From Diphasiastrum complanatum (Eukaryota; Streptophyta; Lycopodiopsida; Lycopodiales; Lycopodiaceae): 64,000 nucleotides of DNA. This document shows, piece after piece, positions 1-10,848 of this stretch (positions within the stretch are counted from its first letter, which is position 1; the number at the start of each line of letters is the position of its first letter). Under the pieces are notes generated by a model. It did no database searches. It saw only the letters and a list, made by a program, of their open reading frames with translations, and was not told the DNA's origin. The DNA lies in contig CM055102.1 of the NCBI GenBank assembly GCA_029204225.1, positions 35,336,585-35,400,584 on the forward strand. The letters run 5' to 3'. Made by a program: the position numbers and the translations under genes.

Positions 1-80
1 CCAACACTCCATATATCAGATGCAGCACTCACTCCGGACATTCAGCTGTTTATATACATATATTTACATATCACAGTGTA

Positions 81-643
81 TTATGCGCTTTCTGCAACCT
101 TCATGCAAGTATGATATACCCCTAGCAGCATCAGTCGTAATGTTGAGTCTCGTCTTCCAACCGAGAAAAAATATAGCCCATGTTTATGTCCATTGAAAAT
201 GTACTTTTCCAAGGATCCACTCAAATACGCGTAAACCAGGAGCCTTCGTGAGCCTTCAGAACAGAAACCATAGAGCCGCACAAGATTAACATGATGAATA
301 TTGCCGACTGTGGCTACTTGAGTGTCCTGACCTCTCTAGTTGCTTAACAGCAATAAGTGTACCATCAGTAAGCATTCCTTTGTATACTGTTCCAAAGCAA
401 TCTGCACCCAGCTTCTCACTGAACTTTTTTGTTGCTGCTGACAATCTGTATATAAGTGAATCTAAGTGGTACCTCACAGTTGATTACATTGACTGACACG
501 AAAGGCCTTCTCAATCTCCAATACCACCAAGACCACCAAGAGATCCAGACCAAAAGCATTACTGCAACTGTCACCAAAAGCATTACTGCAACTGTCAAAA
601 TTGGAAGCAGTATTGGTATGAGCAATCTCCTTTTGGTTGACAA
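81..643 (-). pseudogene. receptor-like kinase remnant (TM + kinase N-lobe)
   Basis: Three reading frames on the minus strand give parts of a plant receptor-like Ser/Thr kinase. Positions 540-643 encode a very hydrophobic helix followed by the basic stop-transfer WYWRLRRPF. Positions 286-477 encode a degraded glycine loop ([12 protein letters not shown], where LGAGGFG is usual) and the VAIK-type lysine strand (IAVKQLE). Positions 81-281 encode RLYGFCSEGSRRLLVY, the strand-5/hinge region typical of G-type-lectin SD2-5-like kinases. The catalytic lobe (HRD, DFG) is absent and at least two frameshifts separate the parts, so it is a truncated pseudogene. Some ectodomain sequence may continue to about 900, but I cannot identify a domain there. 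The membrane helix was enlarged by a 24-bp duplication. The subfamily is inferred from wording resemblance only. Confidence 0.75.
549..596. repeat. 24-bp tandem duplication
   Basis: Two identical adjacent 24-bp units (549-572 and 573-596) lie inside the transmembrane segment of the kinase remnant and repeat the VTVAVMLL stretch in frame. Confidence 0.9.
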
Positions 644-904
644 GCAGAGGTCTGTTGATGTGAATTAACAGATATGGTCCAAAATCAGATATGAGGAGTC
701 TTGGAGAGTGCATTTGAGCCATGATATATGATTCATCATCGTAGTTTAAAGATGCAGCATTCCCTCTCTCAGCTTTGCTTGGATCATTGGCTTCGCTGCA
801 TGTCATTAAGCATTGAGAGCCGCTATGATGGCTTTTGAAAGCAAACAAACCAGCGCAAACCAGACAAATCTTCTGAACGCTTAGCGGATCTGCATCTGCC
901 AATG

Positions 905-1330
905 CAACAACTCGTCGCAGCAAAGAAACACCCCAATTGGTTGATTCCTCCTCTCTCATATTCCTCATATTCGGTCGAGATCCTTTTCCCTCTCTCGGCT
1001 CAGTCGACATGTAACTCCCTGGGCTCGGTCGAGATTTCACTCCTCATGCCCCCTCCTCCCCGGCTCGGTCGACATGTAACTCTCTGGGCTCGGTCGAGAT
1101 TTCACTCCTCACACCCCTTCCTCCCCGGCTCGGTCGAGATCCCCTCCTCTTTCGGCTCTCGGTCCACATTTAAGTCTCTCTTATTAATACTCGCTCCCCT
1201 CCCTCTCTCTCTAAAACTCGGCTACCTCCGTTCTCTCTCTACCCTCTTCCCTGCCTACGCGCCCCCACTCTCTCTCTCTTCTCTCTCTCTAGACTATCTC
1301 CCTCGTCTAGCGCCCGTGGCCCTGAACCCA
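905..1330. repeat. CT-rich block with 65-bp tandem repeat
   Basis: A 65-bp unit starting GGCTCGGTCGACATGTAAC occurs at 997 and 1062, and a partial third copy starts at 1127. Each unit holds two copies of GCTCGGTCGA. The block is flanked by CT-rich simple sequence at 1200-1300. The open frame across it is compositional and not a gene. Confidence 0.8.
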
Positions 1331-2013
1331 CTTAATTTGATGCTTAATTTTTATTATTTTATTCTAAGATTAAAATATTACGAGCTCTTGAGCCATTCAC
1401 AAAAGTGATCCTTAATAAATTTTGCTCTTAAATTTTAAACTTTTTTTCGGTTCCTGTTAATGTTTCTCGAGCACTGAAACATTTCAAGGATTTCAAAGTG
1501 CTATCCATTCCAATTTGTAAAATTTTTATAAGGACACCCCTTTTTTTTTAAGTTTCAACTAATTATTTTTTTATTATCATTCCTTAACGACCATAACTTT
1601 TTTTATTTGAGCTCGGATGCCAGTGCAATGAAAACGAAAAGTGATCAAAACAACGAGTCTGACATTGCTAACTTATCAAAAGTTGTAATTATTACTTTCC
1701 ATTTAATTTTTTTTTAAGACCCTTTTCTTGAGTCAGTTTTTACGTGTTCTCGAAAGTCTTTCGAATTTTCATATCACTTTCGTCTGAGCTCGACATTAGA
1801 TTCTGTAAAAAGCAAAATTATTTGTGATGACAAATTGGGCACAACTGCTACTTCATTTTAATTTGTTACATTTTCCATTCACAACGACTTTATTCTTCGA
1901 GGACTCGAAATTTTAAGTGGTTGGAGAAGAGCAATTTTACCAACCTCCAAAATACCATTCTGAATAAATTTCAGACGGTGAATTCATAGTCCACCAGTCT
2001 TCACTAGTCATTA
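1331..2013. other. AT-rich non-coding stretch
   Basis: T-rich sequence with several homopolymers (for example 1530-1560 and 1700-1715). It could be the leader of the gag-like sequence that starts at 2014. I see no PBS, LTR end or gene in it. Confidence 0.5.
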
Positions 2014-2778
2014 ATGATGGATTACAGTTATAGTCAAAACATTCAACTTCCATCTATTGGTGAAATACAATCTGAAATCATACGTTACAAGGCATTTGAT
2101 GGACAACCAAATTCAATCAGTATTGAAGATTGGTTAACAAAATTGGAGGTCCACTTTCGTCCTCACCATTATTTAGAAGAGAATAAAATTTACTTTGCTT
2201 CATTGTACTTTCAAGGAGAAGTTAGAGCATGGTGGGATACTCAAGCACATCCAATCTGAAAGCTTTGGAGTAACTTCAAAATTGCTTGCAATGATAATTT
2301 TACAAGATTCTACGTGAAATCATTTGAATCGCTCAAGCAATTGTATATTAATTCAATCAACAATTTTCGGCATTGGTTCCAAAGACAAAATTTGAGTATA
2401 GAAAATGCCTGGACTACTATATAAATTCTCTTCAAACTCTTATTAGAAATATGCTTCAACCAACAATTTCTAGATCCGTTTATACAAACCGTATTATGGA
2501 GTTACACGCTCTGGAGCACTTATCTACACACCATATCAATGAATGGTGGTATTGCTCAACGGAAACCTTATTGTTATAACCAACAATTGTCTGAATATGT
2601 TAGTCCTACCTTTGATGGAAGCATTCACTCCATTAATGTAGACCATTGGCTAGAAGATTTGGATTGTAACTTCTACTATAGTGGATGTATTGGTGACAAT
2701 AGTATGGTCTTCTTTGCTTCATCGGGTTTCCAAGGACATGTTCAGTCATGGTGGAACATCTCGGAAGCTGCCGAGTAA
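2014..2778 (+). pseudogene. two tandem retrotransposon gag-like modules
   Basis: The first module (2014-2259) reads through F-D-G, a D-W-L helix start, FASLYFQGEVRAWW. That is the spaced pattern of the Ty3-type gag capsid domain (FASL..G.A..WW). After stops and a frameshift, a second module (2539-2778) repeats the same order: PTFDGSIHS, DHWLEDL, FFASSGFQGHVQSWW. Each module is about 60 residues, so this is either a duplicated gag or two nested copies. No zinc knuckle, protease or polymerase follows on this strand. The knuckle next door at 2.8 kb is on the opposite strand. The gag identification rests on motif spacing. The tandem arrangement is seen directly. Confidence 0.6.
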
Positions 2779-2807
2779 CTTACAGTATGAACAAGATGAA
2801 CTTGTTT

Positions 2808-2985
2808 CTTATCTTTTTTAGTGAAAGGCCCCTTGGGACACTGTCTGACTGTGTGTCCCTTGCCCATACACACAAAGCACAAACGTTCTTGTTTGGCTTT
2901 CTCAAAATCTTCTGGTTTTAAGGGCTGGATGAGTGAAGGGCGTTTCTGAGGAGCTTCACCTTTAAATTTATCTTCTTTCTTTCTT
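2808..2985 (-). pseudogene. gag CCHC zinc-knuckle fragment
   Basis: On the minus strand this encodes a Lys/Pro-rich run followed by CFVCMGKGHTVRQC, an exact CX2CX4HX4C nucleocapsid knuckle. It sits immediately beside the broken end of the 3' LTR (3002-4069), where the last 200 bp of that LTR should be. The Ty3 gag at 15.5-16.3 kb lacks a knuckle, so this piece could come from a related copy or from a rearrangement. No start or further gag is attached. Confidence 0.7.
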
Positions 2986-3001
2986 TTTAAAAATTTCTTT
3001 T

Positions 3002-4069
3002 TAATTTTAGAACAACAGTCTTGCCGCTATCAAATCGAATGAAATGCGTTCTACAGATGAGATGTTATCAGAGTAGTACAATAGTACTACACTCCGGTTG
3101 ATTAAGGTGTCAACAGAGAGTCGATAAATGTTCGATGTATTCGTGGTTGTGCAAACAATTAATTAATCGCGTTCGCGAACTGTTCATTTCTAGACAAAAG
3201 TCCTCAACAACTTAAGTCCAAGGTTATGGTTAAAGAACACAAATAGTTTTAGAGCACGCTAGAAACTTACGTTAGTTACAAGCAAGAACACAAATCAAAG
3301 ACTCAAGTCTTCAGACAGGGACTATCATCTCAAATGTATACATAAAGTTTTATTCAATGGTCGTGCTAGACTTACCAAATGTAGACGTTATTTGAGTGCC
3401 AAAAAGAAAGTACTCGCGACAAACGAATAAGATGATTTTAAGACAATTCCTTAGAGCATATTTACGGACATGCAGCAAACGACTGTAATGCGCTAGAGAG
3501 TCTGTCTGACCAGAGAGTAATTCATGTAATGCGTTAGAGATTGCTAGTAGACTCAGGATCACTCACACTCAACAATGCGGAGAACAGAGATAAGGGAGAA
3601 TAACTCTCAACACTCTATTCACTTCTTCAACCTCTTACAAATACATAAACTCTTTCTCTCTTGATGGTCGAGACTGAAGCGTGTGAGCAATATATGTTCT
3701 ACAGGACGAACAAACACACCTCTAAAACTACAGGTGTATCGCTCCCCCGAAAAGGTCTAGTTAACAATTAGGTTGAGTATATGTTCAATTATACTATAAG
3801 AGGTATATTTAACTAAGTGTTAAAAATACTCTAGTTTAACATGTCGATTCATATATAGTCGTTTTGCGTGGATGACCTAATACAAGGCAATGTCTTCCCT
3901 TACAAAGGCCTCGTCCTTAAATACAAGGCAAGTACTTAGGAGATATGTTCTCAAAAAATGACTTAGGCCTCTTCATGGTTTATATTTATCCAGCTCATAT
4001 CTTCATTTTTGAGTATATCATGCCATATTTAGGTTGATATTCAATATTTAACAATTTCGTGGCATCACA
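3002..4069 (-). repeat. Ty3 element 3' LTR, truncated
   Basis: This block is a direct repeat of 16622-17693, closely similar with scattered substitutions and small indels. The element reads on the minus strand, so this left copy is the 3' LTR. It starts with TGTGATGCC at 4069, directly after a purine tract on that strand. Its terminal 200 bp, present in the right-hand copy (16425-16621), are missing and replaced by the gag-knuckle fragment. Confidence 0.85.
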
Positions 4070-4085
4070 TATCCCCTTCCTCAAA
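4070..4085 (-). promoter_or_regulatory. polypurine tract
   Basis: On the minus strand, GAGGAAGGGGAT immediately precedes the TGTGATGCC start of the 3' LTR. This is the expected plus-strand DNA primer of an LTR retrotransposon. Confidence 0.75.
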
Positions 4086-4419
4086 TGTGAGACGTCCTTG
4101 TGAACATATAATCTTTATTTTGAGGACCATTTGCGAAACATTCTGTTCTTTAGATTTTCGTTAAGGCGAAAATATATTTCTTCATATGATTCTTCCTTTA
4201 GATATTTCTTCGGCTTAGAGAATATGTGCCTTTGCTGTGTCTTTGAATTTAATAGGTTGATTTGATTTGATCTTTGAATTATTGATGAGAACTGGAATCA
4301 AACTTCATACCATCTTCAAAACTTCAAAGATCTGGATTTAGCATCACATAGAAACATCACCACGACATAGGCCAGAATGATTATTCACGAAGGATTCAAT
4401 TCTTCATGTTGTTTTTGGG
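4086..4419 (-). other. Ty3 element non-coding 3' region
   Basis: Internal sequence between the extra reading frame and the polypurine tract. I see no coding potential. Confidence 0.5.
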
Positions 4420-6640
4420 CTAACTCCAAATTTTGTTGAGCCTCATACAACTCAAGGCTTCCTTTGATTGCATATAACGGTCAACTGGTAGGTTGCCGAA
4501 TTCTTCAAGCTTAACCGGAAGCAATGTTCCATCAAACAGCTCCTGAGTTAACTTTACATCTTTATCTGAATTACTACAAAGTGTGATTTCTTTACAATAG
4601 CGAGCTGAAAATCTTATAAAAGAACTTTTAACATAAAGATTCTGGACAAAAAACAATGTCTTTGCTGCAAAAGTTCCAAACTACCAAAATAAATATGTAC
4701 AAAATTGCTTATAACCAAGTGACTTCCTTCGGTCTTGCAGATTGTGTCGAATATCTGCAAAATAATCAGCAAGATTTCGTTCCCAATCCACGTAAAGATT
4801 GAAAAGTTGGGGATAGGCCATATTTACATTGATCAGCAAACCTGCATCATCAAAAGCGCCTAAATTTGCAACACCTTTTGGTTTGTACACTTGGAACTGC
4901 GACTTTCGCTTCAAAAATTGTCAGTTATTGTCTTCATTTTGAAAAAATTGAAATTCTTTAATACGAATGTATTCGAGAGCATACATAGCAGAAGAGCCTA
5001 TGTGTAACTCAGCTGAACCAAAAGACACGACTTGGAATTTCCCCTGGATTATGCCCTAACAGAGACATCCTTTCTGCTTGATAGATAATTGGGCCCATAA
5101 CTAGAGAAAGTCGTCCTTTTCCCATGGTGTCTTCTAGTCATCGAAGGCGATGCTTACTACGCCAAGTAGCATCAGATAATCCACACACCATTGTAATTCA
5201 ACGTTAAATGCTTGTGGACACCACTTCCAGAATCGATCAACAAATATAGGGAATCTTTCAGCACATACCTTTGATTGGTTTCGACGTGGTCGCTTTGCCT
5301 AAGTAGTTGCTGTAGCCAAATCCTGAGTTTGCAACTCAACAACTAACTTATGGTCTTCTAGCTGCTGTTTGAGATCTGACAACTCCTATTCGAGCTTGTC
5401 GATCTTCGCTATTGCCTCCAAATACTCTGGATGGTCAGTGACTCCCGAGCAAGCAGACACAACTTGAAGTTGCTGCGTCAGATCATCAATGCGAAGCAGG
5501 GCCTGGAAGTATTCTTCGTGAGAGTCGGGCCCGCTACAAGTGTGGGTGGCGTCACTAGACAACTCCTCCAACTCAGCCAACTCTCCTTCGACAAGTGTCT
5601 TCGCATCCTCGAGCGGTTGCAAGAACTTTACTTGAGAATTTTTGAGCATCTGGCCTTGGAGCTAGTTTAGTTTTGAGAGGTTGATTGTGATGGAACCCAC
5701 ATTGCTGCATATAGCAAGTGCAACTTCTACCTTTATTCGTGTCACTCGCTCCTCCTGCAAATGTTTCTGGAGAGCTACATTGTGTTTATTTGCATCCAGT
5801 AGTTGTTTTGTTAAAGAATCAATATTAGTCTGATAAATGACAGACTTGGCCTCAATCGCCTTATTGACTTTCTTCAAAGAATCAGCTTCGTTGATTGCAG
5901 TCTGAAGCTGTGTTTCGAACGATCAATTTCAGTCAATCAGTTGGCTATTATTTGATTTGAACGAGTCGATCTTCTCATAGGACTCCTTAAGAGAGTCTTG
6001 AAACTTCCGCTCCGCTTCTATCAGGTCCAAGATATTCTTCTGATTGTGTTGATCAAATTCATATATCTCAGCCACTAGATTCTTGGCTCTGCTGGTCATG
6101 GTGTGAAACTACAGGGGCTGATTATCAAGTTCATCCTCATGGTCGTCCGCTGCTCCAATGTCGCCTACTGCAGCTGCTCGAGCCCTGCCTGAAGTGTCGG
6201 ACTAAGTTGCATTTTCATCCAAGGTGTTGAAACTCTTCATATGCTTCTGTGAGGTTGAAGCAGAGGCTGGCTTTGATGAATCTCCATCGGTATCCGTGGC
6301 CGTGGTAGCAACTGCATCTGGCTGAGAAGGTACAACATCTACCTCCATAACAGTTGTAGATGCTACTTCGATTGTTGGCACAACAACTGCTGTAGTGACT
6401 GTGGTAGGAACGGTGAGGAGGCTGGAAAGGTCAATTGGTTTTGGAGGTAACAACCTTCCCATAAGTATGGTTTTCTCTTGATCAGTCAGGACTCCAAAAT
6501 GATCGCATAATCGTGAAACATGCGCTCCTACTCCAGAAAACTTTTGGCGTTTGATCCACCTCAAAAAAGCCTTATATGCGATGATACCAAAGCATACAGG
6601 ATTGCCAGCTAGCGCATCCAATAGATACCCAAAATATTGC
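4420..6640 (-). pseudogene. extra coiled-coil ORF downstream of integrase
   Basis: A sense-strand reading frame, broken by stops and frameshifts, lies between integrase and the 3' LTR. Its N-terminal part (6202-6621) has a compact start with GNPVCFGIIAYKAFLRWIKR, then a Val/Thr/Ala-rich linker with an acidic end. The middle (5386-6100) is rich in Leu, Glu, Lys and Gln in heptad-like order (SLTKQLLDANK, LEEELS-type runs), consistent with a long coiled coil. The C-terminal part (4420-4914) has aromatic stretches (NLYVDWERNLADYFADIRH). I recognise no domain, and no membrane segment or env-like signal peptide is visible. Extra frames in this position are known in several plant Ty3 lineages, usually as uncharacterised or env-like ORFs. 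This one resembles neither a classical envelope nor an RNase H duplication. Its function is unknown. Confidence 0.55.
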
Positions 6641-6889
6641 AGTGTGGAGAGGATGATGATGTGTCATGGTGACATGACATCTGTCATTTCCATTTTTAAG
6701 TGCGTGCATGGCTCATAGTTTCAAAATATGATTGGACAGACTAGTCTTAATGACGGTAAAGACCGTTTGTGAAAAGAAAAGAAATAAACGAATAAAAAAA
6801 AACAATATCTTTTTTGATATGTAGGCATACACATGTGTGAATGATGACCACGTGGCCATCATCTTTAATAGATGAATACAAAAATCAGG

Positions 6890-7500
6890 TTGAGAGATTC
6901 TCAAAAGATTCTCAAAAATATGCTAGAAAGATTCTAGAAAATTTCGCAAAACCTTTTCACAAGATCCTAAAAATGAGAGAAACTAACTAAAGGTTCACAA
7001 AAGAATTTTAGTAAGATACTAGAAAATCTCTCGAAATATTCTCGAAAATAAAAATATAGTAGAAAAATTACTCAAAAGAAAAATGCTAGAAAATTTCTCT
7101 AAAAACTAGAGAAAGATGCTAGAAAAGATTTTAGAAAGATTCTCGAAAACGATCCGCGAAAATTAAAACACGTTTTGATCACAAAATACGTGTCGCGAAA
7201 AATTCTCGAAAAAAAAAAAACTGTGAAACTGTCTTGAAAGATTGTGGGAAAAATCTAAAAAAATTCTCGAAAAGACTCGCGATAAATTCTCGAATTTTTT
7301 TTTTGGAAAAATGTAGAAAGGCATCTAAAAAGATTCTCAAAAATATTCTAGAAAGGTCATGAAAAATTCTCGAAAAATTTGAAGAATGATTTTGGAAAAA
7401 TACTAGAAAGTGTTAGAAAATTTCACGAAAATTTCTAGAAAAGATAAGAGAAAAGTTGCGAACAATTCCAAAAAAATACTAGAAAATAATGAGAATAAAA
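6890..7500. repeat. purine-rich degenerate minisatellite
   Basis: About 600 bp is built from a drifting unit of roughly 12-20 bp around AGATTCTAGAAAA / ATTCTCGAAAAA, with few C or T outside the TCTAGA/TCTCGA core. It separates integrase from the extra ORF, so it belongs to the Ty3 element and not to host flank. Confidence 0.75.
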
Positions 7501-8757
7501 AAAATTCTACTCGAAGATGATATTTCTTGAGTTTGGACCCATTAATTCGTGTCGGTAATAGTTCACCTTCAAGTGATTGGAGTTGAACAGAACCATTCTC
7601 AAACACCTCTATAACTTTATAAGGTTCTAGCCATCTCATGTGAAGTTTTCCAGGGAACTTTTGAGTCAACTGTCATAGATCAGCGCAAAATCATCAGCTT
7701 TAAGATCACTTTTTCTGATATGACTATCATGATTTTTCTTTAGTTGTTCCTGGATTTCCTTCGTTAATTTTTGTGAATTTACACGAGCTTCAGATAGTTC
7801 TTCAATAGTGGTCAACCTTTCGTTAATACATTATGCATTTGTTCGTTGAGCTTGAATAGGAAAAGTTGTCACCTCGAATTTAATAGGTAAAATAGGATGC
7901 ATACCATAAGTAAGAAAATATGGTGTTTGTTTCGTCGTGATCTTTTCTGTGTTACAATAAGCCTAGAGAACTGATGGTAATTTCTGATCCCAATCAATCG
8001 CATGTGCAATAGTAATCTTGTTCAGGATCTTACATAATATTCCATTAGCTCTCTTAGTCAACTCATTTGCTTTTGGATTATAAGGTGTTGTCTTTTTGTG
8101 TTTAATCAGAAAATATGTTGTCAGCAGCCGTATTGTGTCATTTAGAAAATGTGTACCACGATCACTTACTAGTTCAAGAGGACAACCATATCTTGTGATT
8201 ATTGTTTTGAATAAGAACGTCGCGACAGTTTTTGCATCGTTTTGTTTCGTCGCTTCTGCTTCAACGTTCTTTGTAGCATAATCTGTTGAAACAAGAATAT
8301 AACGACACTTCATATGTCGAGTCACAGGTTTGATTGGACCGACAAAGTCAATCCCCCACTTCTCAAATGGTGCAAGAGGTAGGATTGGTGTCAACAGCCA
8401 ATTCATTGCTTTTGTTGGCTTACCAAATCTCTGACATGGATCACGCGAACGAATATAATTTGGTACATCCTTGAACATAGTTGGCCACCAGTACTTGGCA
8501 GTCAATAGTTTATTAACAGTATTCTTTAAAGCAAAGTGTCCGCCAGCATCCTCTGAATGTAAGGCTTGAACAATCTTTTTAATATCTACTGTTTCGAGAC
8601 ATCTTCTAAGTTGATGATCAGCACCAAGCTTGTACAAGATATTGTTAATAATCGTATAAGGTGCTATCTTATATTGAAAAACTGTCTTTTTCTCCAAATC
8701 ATAACCATCCGGATATATCTGATCCTTAAGATAAGCAATGATATCAGAATATAACGA
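7403..8757 (-). pseudogene. Ty3 integrase (D,D,K), broken C-terminus
   Basis: The minus strand encodes an HHCC-type N-terminal zinc region (LHSEDAGGHF ... RDPCQRFG, with the second Cys pair degraded). The catalytic core has GIDFVGP (first Asp, about 8338-8356) and VSDRGTHF (second Asp, about 8150-8165). The third acidic residue should lie 35 residues after the second Asp, in an N-x-x-x-E-R-x-N context. The sequence there reads NELTKRANG, with Lys in place of Glu. Stops follow at 7963 and near 7840 and 7670. Beyond them, MRWLEPYKVIEVF resembles the GPY/F-type C-terminal module. The core is therefore readable but catalytically dead, as expected of an old genomic copy. Confidence 0.85.
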
Positions 8758-9362
8758 ATTCGTGGATGAAATTTCGAATAAATTTTCGTCTAGAAAATCA
8801 TCATTAATTGATTTTTCAATTTTTCCCGTGCTGAGTCGCGATAGATAGTCAACATTCGTATGATATTTTCCTTGGCAAAGTTATACTTGATAAGTGAATT
8901 CCTGCAGAAGTAGAACCCATCGAGCAATTCGGCCTAATAAATCTGGTTTATTCACAAGATACTTTAGAGCATAGTGATCAATATGAAAAATAAAAGCATA
9001 TCCCAAAAAATAATGCCGAAATTTTTTAACAATGAAAATCATTCCGAGTGCTTCCCTTTCTGTAGCCAAATAATTCTTCTCCGAGGCACTGAGCTGTCGA
9101 CTCACATAGTATATGGGATGATCTTTCTTCTGATGGTCCTTCTGGCTTAGACAGACGCCAATAGAAAATGCAGAAACATCAATATAACTATGAAATAGAA
9201 TAGCCTAGTTGGGTGGTCTCAGAATAGGAGCATTGATCAACCTTTTCTTAAGTTCTTCGAATGTTTTCTGTTGTTCATTCGTCCACAAGTATTCCACTTG
9301 TTTCTTGAGTAGATGCGTAAGAGCGGCGACAATAGAGGCATGATTTTGAAGCTCGTCAAATA
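8758..9362 (-). pseudogene. Ty3 RNase H region, RT palm missing
   Basis: Minus-strand sequence reads in the order RT connection (LWTNEQQKTFEELKKRL), then RNase H motifs: SYIDVSAFSIG (first Asp strand), YYVSRQLSASEKNYLATERE (catalytic Glu region), FIFHIDHYALKYL (Asp strand) and the end of the domain. At least one stop interrupts the beginning. The reverse transcriptase fingers/palm, including the YXDD box, that should precede this in the same polyprotein are absent. The protease side is joined instead to an 83-bp inverted LTR scrap at 9363-9445. Confidence 0.8.
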
Positions 9363-9445
9363 TTGAATATCAACCTAAATATGGCATGATATACTCGAAA
9401 ATGAAGATATGAGCTGGATAAATATAAACCATTGAGAGGCCTAAG
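9363..9445 (+). repeat. inverted LTR scrap inside pol
   Basis: These 83 bp are the reverse complement of LTR positions about 3958-4045, including AGGCCT, TTTATATTTATCCAGCTC and the TCATGCCATATTTAGG run. They lie exactly where the RT palm is missing. Relative to the element the scrap is antisense. Confidence 0.85.
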
Positions 9446-10133
9446 TCATTTTTCAATCAAACATCCCGCAATGGTAACATCAATTTTAGGTGCACCGAGA
9501 TCTCCTAAATCAATAGACAATACACCAGCATTTGGCAAAAAAACTTTTTTCTTCTTTTTAGGGGCAAAAAGACCTTTCAATTGCTTATGGTAATAAGTGT
9601 TGTCTGCCAACAATTGCTCAAAAGTGATGTTCGGACAAAGAGATCCAATATCAGTCACTATGTCACAGTCCTTCGTCTTTGATTTCAAGATTGGCTTGTC
9701 AATAACAGCACTAGACAATTTAGTCCTCGGTATTTCATCGTCCCCTTCCTCGAATGTGACCACCTTCTCTATAGCAGCTAACTGAAGTTCAGTGTTGATA
9801 ATTTCTTTTGCTTCTGCTAAGATATCTTTTGCAAGTAATTTTGCAGTTTAGTTGCGGTTTGTGTCTTCATCGCTGGTCCAACGAATTCAGGAGGATTGTG
9901 TCTTCTTGGTGCAAACTTTGGTCTATCCTGCTGGGCTAATGTTGCAGTACCCTGAACATAATTAGTAGTCGCATCATTCTGAAAAATAAAAAGTACCTCC
10001 TGGGTAGGATCTTCAATATACTTTACATTCACAGTGGTGCAGTATGTTGAAATGGAAAAATAATCCATCTTGATTTTAGGCTTCCTACAAACATTGTACC
10101 ATGCAATTATGTTGTTCATAAATGCAAATGCCA
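9446..10133 (-). pseudogene. Ty3 gag-pol linker and protease N-terminus
   Basis: Two minus-strand frames (9817-10134 and 9446-9763) give a linker with an acidic TFEEGDDEIPRTKL stretch, a basic KKKKK run, and then LGAPKIDVTIAGCLIEK. That run is the strand that leads into the DSGSS catalytic loop of Ty3-type aspartic proteases. The catalytic Asp loop itself is cut off by the deletion at 9445. On the right side the sequence stops at the 5' end of the inserted copia LTR (10134). The zinc knuckle that should lie between gag and this linker is not present. Confidence 0.6.
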
Positions 10134-10835
10134 TGTTTGGCCTAGATAGAACTCGAGCTATATGGATTTGACATATCTAGTTTGATGATTACAACTTGCA
10201 TATAGAGTGTAGACTTAGAATTAACAAAAATATGCTAGTAGAAACTCATGGCAATTCACATGCATTAACTGTAAGTGATCCATAGTGACATGCAAGGCAT
10301 GCACAAAGTGAAATGGACACATGCATGATGATTTGTACATTTCTAGTTAGAACTAGGACACTTGGAAAAAGTAGGTAGAGATTCATGCATGAGATGTGAC
10401 AAATGTCACATAGACTCTAGTTTTCACTTTCGATGTCATCAAATGATGGATAGATGTGATTCTACCTTGAGCTACATCAAACTCCATAAATATGTGTAGC
10501 TCTCCTCATAATTTTTGATGAAGAACCAAAACTTTGTAGCTATCTCTTGCTATTTTGGATCCACACAAATTTTGCTTGTTATCTCTCTATCTTTCTCTCT
10601 CTAACTCGTGTTGAGGCCAATGCTAATACACTAAATTCTTGTACTTTTGCTCATTTATGATTCATTGCTATCATTCTCTGTTGCTTAGCATGCTAGATTG
10701 TGGTTAAGCCATAACTTCTATACTAGATCTTGCTAATCAATCTAGAATCAGGTTATTAAGCTAATCATAAAGCTTAATTAGATCCATCATACTTGTGGAT
10801 CTTCCCGACATGTGTGAATTCTGGAAATTTTGTCA
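10134..10835 (+). repeat. copia 5' LTR
   Basis: 702 bp starting TG (10134) and ending CA (10835), immediately followed by a tRNA-iMet primer site. It lies inside Ty3 internal sequence. No second copy exists in the window, so the element has lost its 3' LTR. Confidence 0.8.
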
Positions 10836-10848
10836 TGGTATCAGAGCC
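10836..10848 (+). other. primer binding site (tRNA-iMet)
   Basis: TGGTATCAGAGCC directly follows the LTR CA end. It is complementary to the 3' end of plant initiator tRNA-Met, the usual primer of copia elements. Confidence 0.95.

Noticed and set aside
902-1408. 168-codon open frame on plus strand
   Set aside because: It lies over the CT-rich 65-bp tandem repeat and its composition (Ser/Leu/Pro runs) reflects the repeat.
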